The notes under the pieces: model-generated | Told to the model about the DNA's origin: nothing | The model's database searches: none | What the model saw: the letters and a program-made list of their open reading frames with translations, nothing else | Source: Steinernema hermaphroditum | Lineage: Eukaryota > Nematoda > Chromadorea > Rhabditida > Steinernematidae | Direction: 5' to 3' | DNA length: 64,000 nucleotides | Assembly: GCA_030435675.1 (NCBI GenBank) | Contig: CM059623.1 | Coordinates: 15,832,205 to 15,896,204 of the forward strand | Shown here: one piece after another, positions 1 through 13,559 of the stretch | Layout of the letters: every line of letters starts with the position of its first letter | Position numbering within the stretch: the stretch's first letter is position 1 | Translations under genes and position numbers: made by a program

Positions 1-152
1 AAAGGATCTATGCCAACCACGTCTTCAGATGTCCATGATCAGTTTTTGAACGACAAAAATCAGCCAAAGTGACTATATCTATCAATATGAGCAGCAATAG
101 ACTGTGTCACTTTAAGAAACAGACATCTTGACAGATTTGTGCCTTGTCCACT

Positions 153-203
153 CTGTTAGTATCCATCACAAACAGCTTGACAGGCTTCTTTCATTTGTAG
201 CCC
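153..203. repeat. Dispersed repeat, copy A
   Basis: About 50 bp here match 25225-25274 at roughly 84% by eye, in the same orientation. Both contain the words CTGTTAGTATCCATC and GCTTCTTTCATTT. Read on the minus strand, both include the residues MDTN, so they could be fragments of the same old coding element. The flanks between 1 and 260 are only weakly similar. I cannot name the family. The rest of 204-1106 shows no gene. Confidence 0.5.
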
Positions 204-1106
204 ACAGAATCTTTGTCTTTGTCTTTGAACCTAACCTACTTGTTTACTCTGCGTTGACCGCTCAGATAATGCATACTTAGAACGAAACTATTGTGGCGGA
301 GTGTTTCGTAGTAATTAGTAATCAAGACAGACAAATAAGGAAGAAAACATAAGGAAAAACATGCGTCGTTTGTTGAATCGAGACTATGGATTGTCGAAGT
401 AGGCAAACATCCCCAAGTATTGGGTTTGATTAAGAAAGGAAAACATTTGTTCCATAAAAGACAAGCAAAAGCATCGATAGGGAACTGAAAAACAGGGAAT
501 CACACACAATGTATGTCAACTTAGTGCGCGTCCTATGTCCTGATTATAGAGTTCATCGATCATCATAGATCATAGATTGCCAAGAGACATGGGGATTGCC
601 AAGAGCCTTCGTCACTCTCACCGCGTCATTCGATAAGGGATAATGCGTTAGCTAGGCCGGTAATCCAACGGTCTTCGATGTTTTCGGACCTCCCAATGAC
701 CGTTGATTAATCTTGCAGAACAACCAGGATTTGAGAGTTTCAGTAGTGTAATGCCTTTTCACAATTACGGTCACGTTTTGTGTACAGTCACTAAGAAGCT
801 TATCAAATGGATGAGCACCAGCACCGCACCAGCATACAGCCGATTGGCTACTGTTTTACTGATGGTCATTGCCATGCAACCCTTCCACTTCGAGTTCATG
901 TCCCGCAGTTAATGTATTATTATTTGACTTCGCTAGACGCGGAAATAAAGTAAAACTAATCTGCGACAAGACATATTCAATTAATATAGCTAAGCTGATA
1001 AAGCCAGACATTTGACACATATTTTCATTAATTATTGAGCTGAAAGGTTAGTCATTTCAATGCGGTCTAACACCTGCGTGTTTGGAAAACCTGTACATAA
1101 AAGCCA

Positions 1107-2433
1107 TACAGGGTGGCGCATAAATACTGTAAGTGGAAAAACTGCTCATAACTTTTCATTTACGACAAGGAAACAAAATGAATTCATAACTGTAAGATTA
1201 GTCAGGAAATTCTGTACAACACACTTGAATTCTGCTCGAAATGCCCTCCTTGACACTTTAATTAAGGCGTTCAGACGCTTCTGGAAATTCTTCAGGATTC
1301 CCGCAGTGACTTTTGGCGTGATTTCTTTCCAAGCGGTCTTCAGAGAGCGCTCCAGGGAATTCACACTTGCGTGGCTTGTAGCGCATACGTTTGGCTCTAG
1401 GACTGACCAAACAGCGAAGTCGAGAGGGTTGACGACCGGAGAGTGCCGCAGCTAAACATCTTTCCTCTTGACCCAACATCCTTCCCTCACATGGTTGGCT
1501 GTGACGAGACAAAGGTATCATTGGCTCCCTGACCAGGCGTCTAGTCCTGCTGAAACGTCCATGCAGTGTCGAGGGACAGATCTAGGGCCCAGGATTTCAC
1601 TACGCCGTTCAGAACCAGGTTTCGGCAGTTCTCGCCATGGCAGGTCACCTTTTTTTTCATTGGCGTCGAAGAAAACGAGCTCTACGTTCCCAAGTCCAGA
1701 AACCCCGGCCCAAACCATGATGGACTTTGGGAAATGGCTCTTTTCGATGGTGACGTTGCGGGGAGAGCCTTTCGGAAGACGTTCACGGTGATGCCGGGTG
1801 TTTCGCACCGGATCAACGATGAAAATCTTTTCATCCGAGAACAGCATTTTCTGGATGCTCCCTCCGCGGACTTCGACCTTTATCTTTCGACACTTGTCCT
1901 GTCTTGCGATCTTCATTTGATCGTCCAAGAGCTAGCTGTATGCCATTTTGTAGGAGTCGAGCCCACGATTTTCTTTCACTAATTTTCTCTGCGATCCCTC
2001 AATGACTCCCTGCTATTCGACCAGTTTTCTTACGGATATGGCCAGATTTTGCTTGATCTTGTTTCAGATGGCTTCTGTGGTCCTTGCTGTTTTGGACTGT
2101 TCTCGGTCTTTCACTTCTTTGGCAAACAATGATTCCTTCTGTCTCTTAAAAGTGTTTGACAAAACTCTGGATTTGAAAAAAATGGAATTTCCTTAACTTT
2201 TCAATTTCCGGAATCGGTATTCCACTCTTTTAATCAGCCATGGTAGCAAAACGGTCATTTTGGGACACCATTTTACCGAAGGGGCAAGGAGAAAAATAAC
2301 AGGAGAAACAGCAATCCTAGATCAAGAAAGGACGAGGAACACGAATATAACAACCGAAGTGGTACAAAAAGGCGAAAAAGCAGGACAAATTGAAAAGTTT
2401 GACCCACTTACAGTATTTATGCGCCACCCTGTA
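1107..2433 (-). mobile_element. Tc1/mariner-type DNA transposon, full length but inactive
   Basis: The element has perfect 30-bp terminal inverted repeats at 1107-1136 and 2404-2433, each starting TACAGGGTGGCGC, and it ends in TA, the target dinucleotide of this superfamily. The length of about 1.33 kb is normal for mariner/Tc1. The decayed transposase lies on the minus strand between the repeats. The intact ends against a broken coding region suggest insertion that is not very old, or a copy that was mobilised in trans. Confidence 0.93.
1146..1990 (-). pseudogene. Broken mariner-type transposase
   Basis: The minus strand encodes recognisable parts of a DDE transposase in more than one frame. 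The block 1518-1928 carries FSDEK with the first catalytic Asp, followed by DPVRNTR and MVWAGVSG. Near 1541-1560 a second catalytic-site motif, FQQD, is followed at once by a stop codon. The block 1146-1364 is the C-terminal part (NSLERSLKTAW and so on). The parts lie in different frames with internal stops, so no functional protein can be made. The DNA-binding N-terminus, expected towards 2250, is too decayed for me to define. Confidence 0.88.
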
Positions 2434-2699
2434 TATCTGATATAGCAGATATGTGATGGTCTACGTTCTAAAAAGTCGAAAGGCATAAAGGAAAGATGAT
2501 GAAGAAACTTAAGTTAGGAGGTCCATCGCAACGCTGTGTACAGTGTGAAGCACGTCGTCCGAGTTGGCACGGCATGAACTGCCGGATCCTAGCCCGGGAA
2601 TGGGCATTTCCGAGGAGTGGGACTAAGAGAGTGAAGAAGATCGGAGAAAACCGAACCGATTCTCCTTGAATTCCGAGCTGAGCCGTGCAAACCACTCCT

Positions 2700-2965
2700 T
2701 GCCAAAACCGAGACCGGCACCAAATTTAAAGTCCCGTCGAGAGAGTCGGCACTCTTTCGAGACCGAGACTAAAGAAGTCGAGACTTCCGAGACCGAGACT
2801 GCTTGGCTCTGATTCCGAGCCGGGCCAATTCGAGGAAAGCAGGATGCGACTCCGGCTCAAATTACGAAATCTAACCGATTCCACTTCGCTGATGATCAGT
2901 GACTTTGAATCCGCTCCTGCTCGGCTTGGACCGACTCCGGTTCGAAATTCAAGGTGAATGGGATT
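2700..2965. repeat. Degenerate GAGAC/CCGAG low-complexity tract
   Basis: The words CGAGACCGAGACT and related GAGTCGAGAC repeat at irregular intervals, for example at 2757-2770 and 2788-2800. There is no open reading frame of note. It looks like decayed simple sequence. From 2434 to about 3940 I see nothing else. Confidence 0.5.
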
Positions 2966-3944
2966 TTCTCCGATAGTTTACGTTTCATCTTTCAAAATTT
3001 ACGTTTCTTTGCTTCTTTTTCCTTTTTAAGAAGCATAGCTAAACCAGATCTGCGATTTCATTCATTCAGCTAAGCAGATGACTAAGTTCATACATGTTTG
3101 TTATGATTCCACGCTATTCTTAATGCGTCCACATCGACCGTACTCCCAAAGTCAATTAGCGGCGTGGGAAATGCATTTGCGGCGACGCCTCAAACACCGC
3201 TAAAGTGCAAGTGACTCAAATGTCACTTAGTCATCCGTTTCTACTTATAGCGATTTGCGTTTTGTCGGCCAGCGGCGTTCATCGAAGATTCGCCGTCGCT
3301 GACTAAGCGCCGAGTGGGCAGACAGACGGTACCATTAAGACACATGCAACGGAGATATTTACGTTCTGGCATTTGGGAATATGTTTTGGCGGTGACTAAT
3401 GGACTACGCACGCTGGCGATGTATAATGCCCACCTGCGAAGATCGGTGACATTAATAAGAGTGGAAATGCCGTTTCGAAATATCGCGAAATGCATGAACA
3501 AGTAGGAAGTCGATAAACAATTATAAGAGTGAAATGTCAATTTGACACATAGCCAGAGTAGTTGAGGGATATTTCTCAAAGGGAAGGTATAAGAAATGTG
3601 AAATTTAAGGATCGTGATCGTATCGTGGCGAAGAAACACTGGGATAGCTAAGGTATGTTAACACAAAAACAGTTTTATTTGTGTGACGAGCGAGTTACCT
3701 TTACTCTTATTGGACCCAGTCCGAGTTCAACTTGAAATTCAGCTTTCCCGAACTCGAAGTCGTAACACTGGCAACGATTAACACTGGCAGTGATGACGAG
3801 TGAACGGTAGCAACTATGAAAACCGTACACACAGTGTTCCCACGGCAAAATTTTAGAATTTTCGTGGTGCGGCCTAGGCTACTCTCAACCATTTGTTAAG
3901 GGTCGATAGTCGAGAGACTTTACACAGCCCTGATTGAGACACAC

Positions 3945-4015
3945 GGAAGACCCGAACCGTGGACCTTCTAACTGATTCCCGTTTCCAACCGGGTGTATCC
4001 TTAGAAAGGTGTAAA
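3945..4015 (-). repeat. tRNA-derived (SINE-like) repeat copy
   Basis: On the minus strand this reads as a degenerate tRNA-like unit, with an ACCCGGTT segment, a conserved GGAATCAGT word and then a box-B-like GGTTCGGGTC. It is clearly related to 4303-4378 and 15225-15290. No proper acceptor stem can be folded, so it is not a tRNA gene. Confidence 0.45.
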
Positions 4016-4302
4016 GAAAGTTGGAACTTTTCGAAATGTTTGTATAAAAGGATTACAAGAGAGAACGAAAGAGCGCGCAATCCTCTACCCCTGAATTTCC
4101 CATTAGAGCCAATTACAGGTTTCGTGCCCTTTTTTGCGCTCTTGTCGGCACATCGTCTAAAAAGGTCTTGTCTTAGGCTTCTTCAGGTGAGACTTTTGAC
4201 GCATTCATCGGAGCAAGACACTTCCGTGCTGATGATATATTTATTTCTGATTTAAGCTAGCAATTGCGTAATTCAAACATATAAAAGGCACAAAAAAAGT
4301 TT

Positions 4303-4378
4303 TGCCTGTGATCGGATCCAGACCCCGGACCTTTTGACTGATTCCGTTTGAGAACCGGGTGCATCTCTAGCGTATGTC
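4303..4378 (-). repeat. tRNA-derived (SINE-like) repeat copy
   Basis: A second copy of the unit at 3945-4015, about 350 bp away and in the same orientation. On the minus strand it contains CACCCGGTTCTCAAACGGAA, then AATCAGTCAAAAGGTCCGGG and the box-B-like GGTCTGGATCC. It has no convincing cloverleaf. Confidence 0.5.
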
Positions 4379-4380
4379 TA

Positions 4381-6578
4381 TGCTTAACACTTCATTGACC
4401 CATCTCCCAATCCTGTCCTAGCGGAAAGAAAAAGATTAGCTCAAATGGTGAATATGGGACCTTCTGGCTTCAGAGACCTCCACCCGTAGTGATGTGACTG
4501 TAAGGTATGGCAAGATATCGCGTCATTTGGTACAAAACCGCATTCTTTAATCTCCATTAGGCCATTGTTCACCTTTTACTCATATGATTCTAATGCCGAT
4601 ATTCACTTCTTGAAAATGCCTCTCGTCATCTCGTGCTTTTTATAACAACGTGACTATCTATCGACTAAGGCGTCATTCAGGAAACATTAGCATTCACTAC
4701 ATGATATCACAGGCATTAAGGAAACCTGACGCCTTTCAGAATCGTTGTCTGTCTATTAGTGACGAAACCTGGAATCACATTTACCAGGAAATGGCAATGA
4801 CTGATGTCTGACACTGATCTTTAAAATGCATGATTTTCAATGGAAAAATGGCTGGTGCGAAGATCAGTCCCCGACATAAAAGCAAAATTTCTTCTTTCTT
4901 AGAACGACTAACCTCTTCTTTGTATTGTTTGCCATTTACTTTTGCGTTTTCTCATTTGTCAGACCAGATGGAATTTAATGTCACCCAAACGCACGACGAT
5001 TAAGCTCATATAATGCAATGAATTACACAAGTTCCGTTGCACAATGTAATGAAAATGGATGTGACAGTCAAAACAACATATATTGAATGTGGGAAACAAG
5101 GAAGTTCCACGCAGGAAAGTACACTTTCCGCCCTGAACGCTAAGTGAAGTGGGTACGTCGTTTATGCGGGAGGACATGTTTTTCCACTTTCCGGCTTCCA
5201 TCCAAGCAAAAAAGGACAACTAGGGCAAGCTGCGGAATGGGGGAAAGCATAGGAAGCGCTCTGTGGGCAGTTTGTTTTGTAAAAACAACGTTAGTTCCGC
5301 ATTTATGTTTTGCCAATCTTTCGAACCCACAGAGCTTAGGTCAAGCCGAAGCATCCCTCCGAAGCAGGGCTGTGCGAAACAGGACTTTTTAACCTCGTGA
5401 CCATTAAAAAAATTTTGGAGAACTCGGGACTCGAGACTTGCACAGTCGTCGACGGTAGTCTGCGCCGCCAACCGCCTCGACGATAAGATTTCCCATCACT
5501 TGCTGTGCTCCATCACCGCGCCTCGACTGGATTGAGCTCATCCCTCCATTCATAAGCCATTGATTCAATTGTCTAAACACGTAAACACAGCCTGAGCAAT
5601 GCGGGAAACTTTCCATCCTAGCTGAACAAAATAATATTTATAAATTTGCGCCAAGGTTGCGAAATAAACTTGCCCAATGAATCGTAAAATGGTGGTCAGG
5701 GCGAAAAATTTTAAACATGGTGCAAATGCTGAATGAGGAAACAAACTGTCCGAGAAGAAAATCCTACGCACTTGATTGGTACGACTTTAAGAAACATATT
5801 ATATTGCAAATAAACTCAACTCAACGAATCGTTAGCTGAAAAAAGGAGACAATCGCACCATATTCTTATGATGTGCATAAGGATAATGATGCTCAGATTC
5901 TGAGTATTCTTTCAACCATTCTTTATCGATGAACGCACAATGTCCAGTTATAGTGAAGGTATGAAAACAACGGCTATACACGCCTATTTGCCAGTCAGCA
6001 CCCATTACGAGTCACCAGACATGTTCCCAAAAAGCCTGAAACATCAGTAGCTCCACCGTTTCGCCAAGAAAACCGTAATCACAGCGCAACTACCATGATA
6101 AAGAAGATTTACTGCCATTCCGCAATTTGCATCACCGATGATGGGAGATTTTGTAGATAGACGTTGCTGGTTCGGCTTCACCACTGCATATCTACCGAAA
6201 ACCGCTCCTCATCGATCCCAAACCCAAAGTCCACCTCGACTCTCTAAATTGCGGATCTTATGGGGATGGTAACTCAGAAACATTAATTTCCTGTAGATTA
6301 CTGTGGCTGGACTCTGAAAGAAGTATGATTTCCGCAGGATTCCTCAAATTCCACACGTTGTAGTCTCCTAGACTGTGTTCAAAGGGTTGCAGGTCCTTGT
6401 AGTCTTCTTCTTTAACTCCATTCACACTCATGGACTCTTTTTAAACTGAAACCACATTACTGCATTCGTCGCATTCCGTGCTTAGTCATCGTTGTCTCAC
6501 AGACACCATAACCCACCAGCCTACAACTTCCTGTGAACATTGGATTCTGGACTCACTTATGACAGCTTCTTGACGCAT
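4381..6578. other. No gene seen
   Basis: I see no supported gene. One minus-strand open stretch at 5404-5616 (residues FRQLNQWLMNGG near its start) reads a little like coding sequence but has no clear splice partners. Confidence 0.4.
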
Positions 6579-7434
6579 GTCTAGACAGATCTAATTAGAG
6601 TCCATTTGTGGAAGACACGTCTTTAAAGATCGCTCACATGTTCAAACATCAAACAAAGACTGACGATGTAACAATATTCACATCTCGCGTTGAATTTCAC
6701 GTCTAGACGGAGTTGTGTTTTTGTTATGTTGCGACTTCTATGCGACGACGATGATGAAACATTCGAGCGTAAACATGGACGTGGAGACGACAGACAGTGA
6801 ATCACAGCAGACTTTGGTGTTTGAACTCGGACTCTTCGTGTAGGGTTGCTGCACGTACATGTTAAATGTAGTGTGTTGACGGCAGAAATGCCGGAGTCGA
6901 GACCTATTGAGCCGGGTCTTGGTAACAGATACCGCGAAAACAGCGACTGTTCATGATGAACGATCACGGGCAAAGGGTACGTGGTAAACGGACAGGGATC
7001 CGCTTTTCTCTGATCGGACGAAGCGGTGCGAAATAGTCGCTATTGAACCCTAAATTTAAACATGGAGGGATTTTCTCTCGCCGTCAGCGCTCTCTTCGCA
7101 GTTTACAGTTTACAGTTTGGTCGCAGTTTACTCTAAAAATGTGTTGCTAATATGTTGCGGCAGTCGGCTTATTTAGCTCGGATTGAGATTTGTTTAGCTC
7201 ACAGTTGGCATCTTTGTCGTCAACAGTAGGACGATCAGAGTATGTATGTAAAATATGTATCTATCGACGCAAGTTGTAAATGAAAAACGATCCGAACTAT
7301 ACTTGACGAATGGAAGCCAGAAGTCATTCAAGATCTGCTTGAAGTGTCCTCTTATTTATGTGTCCCTTAGTGGACATCGGTTGCCGGAAGCATCCTAATG
7401 AACATCTAGATTCTCGACGGATCTATAACTTAAA

Positions 7435-8037
7435 CTAGAACTTAAATAATTTCAAAGGTGCATTGTTCAACCCGTAATACATCGTCAGTTTTTCGGATAC
7501 TTTCAGAAATGAAATGAACAACATGTCCACTACTACGAGTAGGCCACACAAAATCATAATTATGCGCTTTGCTAATAAGACATGTGGAGGCCTTTGCCAG
7601 CCATAAGTGCAATCACTTCTGTAGACCAATTCTATAAATCACTTCCAATGGGCTTGTCCTTAAAACAAAGCACCTTTTCTTTGTTTTGCACGTCCTCTGC
7701 TGTCTCAGACGATCAAAAACCTGCCGCAGATCGTAAATAATGTGAGACAAGTGCAAAGAAACATCATAAAATCGAGCAGTTTGCACAAAATACGGCGCCG
7801 TTCGATCGGGTGCTGTAAATTTTGAAAATTCTCGTTGACAGATGTGTTTTCAGTCCAGTTACACTTTAGTTTACCCGGACTCGATGTCTGCCATTGCAAT
7901 TTAATGAGTCCAGTCTTCGGGGAATTCACGTTCCTGATCAGTGCCATGAACCCTTGAAGAGCAAAATCGTTGGAGATAGAGTAGAATGGAGGAGAAAGGC
8001 TGGTCGCTTGTTTAGCATCCAAGGTGTTGGCAAACAA
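7435..8037 (-). CDS. Possible exons of an unknown membrane protein
   Basis: Two open stretches on the minus strand, 8037-7705 and 7629-7435, each contain a strongly hydrophobic run: LLDFMMFLCTCLTLFTIC in the first and RIIMILCGLLVVVDMLFISF in the second. A plausible acceptor (GGTCTACAG) precedes the second. I do not recognise the family and cannot show a start codon or a matching donor phase, so this may be chance. Confidence 0.18.
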
Positions 8038-11000
8038 GTGATCTACACTGTACTAAAAAACGCTGCGGATTAGGAGCCGCTGCGTGTGGCTTTCCACGTT
8101 TGCTCGAAAACAGTTTGTGTTAAATTTTTCGTTAATACAATGATATAAATTTAGCTCTTTGATATTCGTGAAACACTGAAGGATTTCTCAACTATTCCGA
8201 GTAGTGCGGAGTTTGATCATTTCGCTGTAACATCAAACAACTTGCACTAAAAACAAACTACCGGTGGGTGTAATCTCACATTTTCGAGTGGGTCGCACAC
8301 GTAGGCAGCAGATCAACAGATCTGATCCAAGGAAACATCACGCGAGCTGCATTTTCTAAATTGTTTAGCATTTGATCGAAGGAAGAGGGAGTTTTGTATC
8401 CTAGCGAAGACGGCCTTTGTACCTTATATGGACCGGGAAACTAAGTGAGCGAGTAAGTAACTAGATGAGCCGGGCCATAGGCAGAGGTGGATGCCGATGA
8501 CCAGTAATACTAAAGCCACTTCTAAAGTTTTCAAAATTTCGAGTAACGATGTTGATTAACGACCACTGAAGTTGACCAAATTCAGAGCAGGATACCCAAA
8601 ATTCTCTTCCTCCCATTATTTATCTCAGGATTTGCGAGTTCAACCTTAACAGTCTTCGTGGTTCGAGTTCAGCAAACCAAAACCTGATTTTTGATGAACA
8701 CTTGAATGATCAAAGTCATTCCAAATTCTGACCTATAAGGTGTCTGGCGCATTCGACTAAAATGAGCTCTGTTAAGAACGACTAGCAACAGAATCTAAAT
8801 GCTCATGGTATCAGGAACATGAGCTTTCTGTAACAGGCTCATATTGGGAGGGTATCCGGGTTAGAGTTCTTCTGTTAACACATCAGCGACGTTGATCACG
8901 GACAACCTTATTTTGAGAAAGCGCACAGCGCCCTCTTGATGTTTCATCATCATCGACCGTCATCCATGGATCATCCATCATTGACCGTCCAGAATGTTCC
9001 CAAACTGTACACAGTCATGTTTACTGAATTGTATGTACATCGAAGAATAATGTGCGTAATTAAGTACACCACTTCTGTTCAGTATTATGTTTTGGTTTTC
9101 TGATCTGAATCAAAATATAATGATGTCATTTTGACCGATCTTGATGACTTTCCATTACTATGTCGAGTTGATGGAATCGGGTGGAATTGCCTTATAGTGT
9201 AATGACTTACTACTAAGCGAACTCTGGAAAGCCTTTCAATTGCCCGAATTGATCGGATACGGTATCGATACGGCTGCTTCTCAAGACGGCTTGTGATGTT
9301 TCAATAATCATAACACTAGCCGTTGTTTTCTTGTTTTCCAGGCAGTTTCAGCGTTTAGCCAGACGCCAATTACATATAATCACCATTCAACGGTTCCTTA
9401 TTGTTCTTTTGTTTGGCTTCCGGACACACTTCCTCCTCTAATAAGTGTTCTGAAATTAATTACACCTCTCTTTCTGTCATGCGGAACGGCTAGACAAGGA
9501 AGTGGACACCTTTCAATCGGCGTTTAACATTATTAAAGTCCCAAAATGGCAACACCGCGTCTAGACGAAAGCGAATCGATTAAGTTTTTGGGCAGCGCTG
9601 AGAGCAAAGTACGTCACGTGCAGGAGGCAGCTGCATTTCCGCTTATTGACTTTTTTGTGACCGTTTTTTGAGACTTTAAGGGATCATAATTTATGAGGGA
9701 AATGGCGACAGAACACGAAGATCATGGAAAAGACATGAGGACAGCTGAATTGCAATGTGAATGACTTTTATGAAAATAACGAAACTATAATGCAAAAAGA
9801 TGAGTGATTTCTTCGAAAAGTATACCGAATACAGGCTGATCCTGCGTGGAGGTCAGCATGACTAGTATTTGAAGTCAGGATGCTTTCCATTAGTCTATTC
9901 TATGCACTTATTTTCGGTCAGAATCTGCTGAAAGACTTCTTAGTTTACGACTCTTACCGTCCAAACTGGAAACTCTGATTCAGCGTATTGCCAGGAGGCA
10001 ATATGTTTTTACGGTCGTCCTATTTGGCTTAATCTTCATCAACACAGGTAAATGAGTAGCTGTTTTGCTCAGCTCATTAACTGTCAATATCATATTTCCT
10101 ATGAAGTGCACCTTGCGATGACAACCAGAACACAGTGATATCATCGTGGCCGGTGTTCAGTGTCGAATGTATCGGTCAATACGGAGGATTTGAATGTTTT
10201 CAGAGCAACGTTTGGAATCGACGCTGACTCTAACTATTCCCATACTCAAAAACAATAAGATGTTTAAAAATGAAAAAGGAACACCAGATAACACTTTACA
10301 TTTATATGTTTTTTTCACATTGTGTTTTTAATGAATTCTACCACGGACCCCCTTCTCGAACTGTAATGCCCTGTGCGGAAGCTAGAACAAGAACAGCGAC
10401 TGTGAAGGCGTCCTGCATAGGGCAAGGCCGTTGATTCGAAAGGATAAACCGATAAACCGACCAAAGATGCTGATAAGTCCGAAAACGTGTCCGACCTCGT
10501 CGGTCCGAACTTAGATTTGGACACGATGGATTTTTGGGAATCCAGGGCCGGATTGGAACTCAGGCTGGTTCGATTGGCATCACGGCCATCTCGCAGTGCC
10601 CCATTTTTACACATATTGGAAATACTGTCTGCCTACCGACTGGAAATCTGCTGTTTTGTGGAAGGAAGAGGGGAAGGAAGAGAACATATTTGGATGGGTA
10701 TAGAATATGGATGTGAAATGGCAGAACTCCTCATAGATAGTCATAGACGGGCTCAAGGGTAGCCGATGATAATCCATTTTCAATTTTTGATACGTTACTT
10801 ATGGGAACTCATCGCGACATATGGTTCGCTGTCTACCAAGAGGTTTTCATGTGGGTGGTTTCCATTCGGTTATCTTCCTCGACCATTTCCTTTCATCTTC
10901 GTTATGGAAAGTCATAAATGGTTCCATGCCTTTGCATGACCACCCACGAGATGTCCATAAGTGAGGACAACCGATCCATGACTGTCCGTGAGAATCACCC

Positions 11001-13180
11001 AACCGCGATCACCCTCATCCATATCCATGCTTTATATCTACCCTATCTGTATTTCTGTATTTCTGAAGTTTGACATCCAATCGTATATTTTATCAGGGCA
11101 ATGATGTTATGTATGTTTCGTGTAGCTTGATGCTCATGCACTCCCTAATGAACTTCATTAAGTTTGTTATTGTTTCGCAACGTTTCTAATTACTTACATA
11201 TGACTGTAAACAACATGCGGGGCAATGCTATAAATACAGCAACTAGTAGAGCAGCAGCGACCATGGATTAGCCATTCGAAAGATGTAAATCATGCGTGAT
11301 TATATCAGTAATGATCCGCTAAGATCAGGCGCCATTTTCAGTTTAACACCACGATGTCTAGCAAAGCGATCTCTGAAACGAAAACACTTTCTCTGCAAAT
11401 AAATAACTTGTTTTCCACAGCATCTTCAAATTCAAAATCCGCGAATGTTTAATCAGCTGTTTGCCGGACGCACTAAAAACACTCTAGACGCGTTGGTGCG
11501 TCTTAAGTGCCATTTCACTTTTGTTTATGTCTGCATAACTGAAATCTTACTCAAAATAGTAAGCGCACTTCTAAGACGTCTACGATAGGTTTGTACTTGT
11601 GGGCAAATACCTCATTGGGGGAACCCTATCCAGAGATAAAGAGATGAATCAGTGTTCCTAGTTTTAGATAGATCTAACCATGCCGATGAATCTGAAAATG
11701 ACTCCGGACTAACGAGCCGATCGAGTCTCTAGTCTCGGACTCGATGGTAATCACAAGATCTAATCAAAACGCTTATGATGTTGGACACTTCGTCCAAATC
11801 AAACACCAAAAACGATCGGATTCCACTGCTGTTTACGATCATCTCCATGTTTCATCATCGTCACCCAATCGAAGTCCACTGTCCGAACAAAAACACATCA
11901 ATACGTCTAGACTGAAAAGCGTTTGCGAAATCGCATCTTTTTTATGTTCCCGAGACGTCGTTGTTGACGGCGTAGCATAACTTACGGTGATGTGGATAAA
12001 CAGCACGGCGTCGCGTCCTTGCAAAATAGGAGAAATTAAAGAGTTTTATTGAATTCGTCTAGACGACTACTTTGCAATTTGTTTTCGCGTTCTATTTTTA
12101 GGCACTTCAAAACAGCGACATGATGAAATCTTTGGCTGCCTGGAAACAACGAATTGTGGCTTCTTTTGAAGAGCCTTTGCAAAAGACACACGATACTTTT
12201 TGTTATTCTCGGTATGGGCAAGATTGAGTGGGTTTCTTGAAATGCCCATTTCCGTTAACCGACCCTGCAAACTAGTCGCTTGTGCTTTGATGTTTCATCG
12301 AACCCTGCGGCAGTCTAGACAGCCGTCCCACATAATTATCTCTTCTCGACCCTGTTTTGAGGGTGACTAAGTCGCGACGCCGACGGAAATCGTTTTGGAA
12401 TTTTGTTTTTGCCCGTCTCAGCGAATTCGTCATAATTCACGAGCAGTCTAGTCGACGGAGACCACTTGGGGATTAACGACCGTTTTTGCGCACTGATCTC
12501 GAGAAGGCCATGAATCAAAGGGCCGAAGACCAACGAATAGGCGGAATAGAATAGACTAATGCAGGTAATTATGGAGAGGGACGTTCAGTTCTCGATTGTA
12601 TCACACAGAAGTCGTGCTGGCGTTGAAGATGGTCCATGAAAGATTGGATTGGAAAGTCAGAAAATGAAATATTGATCCTTATGCAACAGTCAGTTCCCAC
12701 AGGCCCGGCCATAGTAAGCGCTCTTTTTCATACCCCGTGGCAACCCTGCGTACTATGCCCAAGCGTTCAGGTATCTTTCGATTGGCACACTTTCCCAGTC
12801 ACAACTTTTCAATTCTCATCTACAGTGAACATTAACTAAAATGTGCATAAATTTTCAGTTCCAACATTGTAATCGGAAAATCAACGACACATTCCTAATT
12901 CCCAATCCCAGCTTCTGTCATATACACGGCTATGCTTCGCTCTTTATAACTCCTGCTTTTTATGGCCATTCGCATCCAACATTTGCATGGTTGTTTTCGA
13001 AAATTTTGGGCTGTTCCACTATTAATGTCACTAATTTCAAGCACCATAAGATCGGAACCGATTCACCACGGTTCACAATCATCAGAATAAATGGCTTCCT
13101 ATGAGATCTTCGCGTATCGTCAGCGTTGAAAACTCTTACAACCGAAGAGTCGAATGGCCTAGGAAGAACGTTGCGTCTTA
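8038..13180. other. Gene-poor stretch
   Basis: I see no supported gene. The stretch is AT-rich and unique-looking, apart from four GTCTAGAC sites between 9559 and 12320 and scattered tandem CGTC/GACG words. Short open frames such as 11744-11980 overlap frames on the other strand and have no splice context. Confidence 0.4.
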
Positions 13181-13232
13181 GGGGAACCCAAGCCTGGTCG
13201 TTTTTGAAGAAAACGAGCGACCTGGGTTCCCC
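13181..13232. repeat. Imperfect 23-bp hairpin
   Basis: GGGGAACCCAAGCCTGGTCG at 13181-13200 is followed, after a purine-rich loop of about 8 nt, by its near-complement ending GACCTGGGTTCCCC at 13232. It could be a structured RNA or a folded repeat tip. No element boundary is visible. Confidence 0.5.
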
Positions 13233-13304
13233 AAAGCGACCTTCAACTGTGAATTTGCTGAACATAAATTGTGCTGTCAGTTAGACCGATTTCTTTGTGT
13301 TGGA

Positions 13305-13325
13305 TTTTTGCTGGGACACCCTGTA
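13305..13325 (-). mobile_element. Solo mariner-type terminal sequence
   Basis: On the minus strand this reads TACAGGGTGTCCCAGC, a typical mariner-family terminal repeat starting at TA. I could not find the partner end or a transposase nearby. The open frame at 12960-13265 on the same strand shows no transposase motif. It is probably a remnant. Confidence 0.45.
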
Positions 13326-13559
13326 TAACCCCAGAACAGATAACCCCTAGTCCTAAGCTGTTCGTTAACGCTTTGTTTTTGAGCAGGACACTTGTATAAT
13401 GTTTATATCTCGGTTAAGTCGAAGTCTCGACTTCTGTAGCCTTCAAGGGGACCTCCTGAAATCGACGATTTCTTGGCGCACTGCCATCCAATGACGTCTT
13501 CTCTCTGGCGCCAGTGTAATACAATATTCTTTCCTACGCCATCGCTTAGACAATACTAA

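Noticed and set aside
12960..13265. Minus-strand frame next to a mariner end, considered as transposase
   Set aside because: No DDE, helix-turn-helix or FSDEK-like motif is visible.
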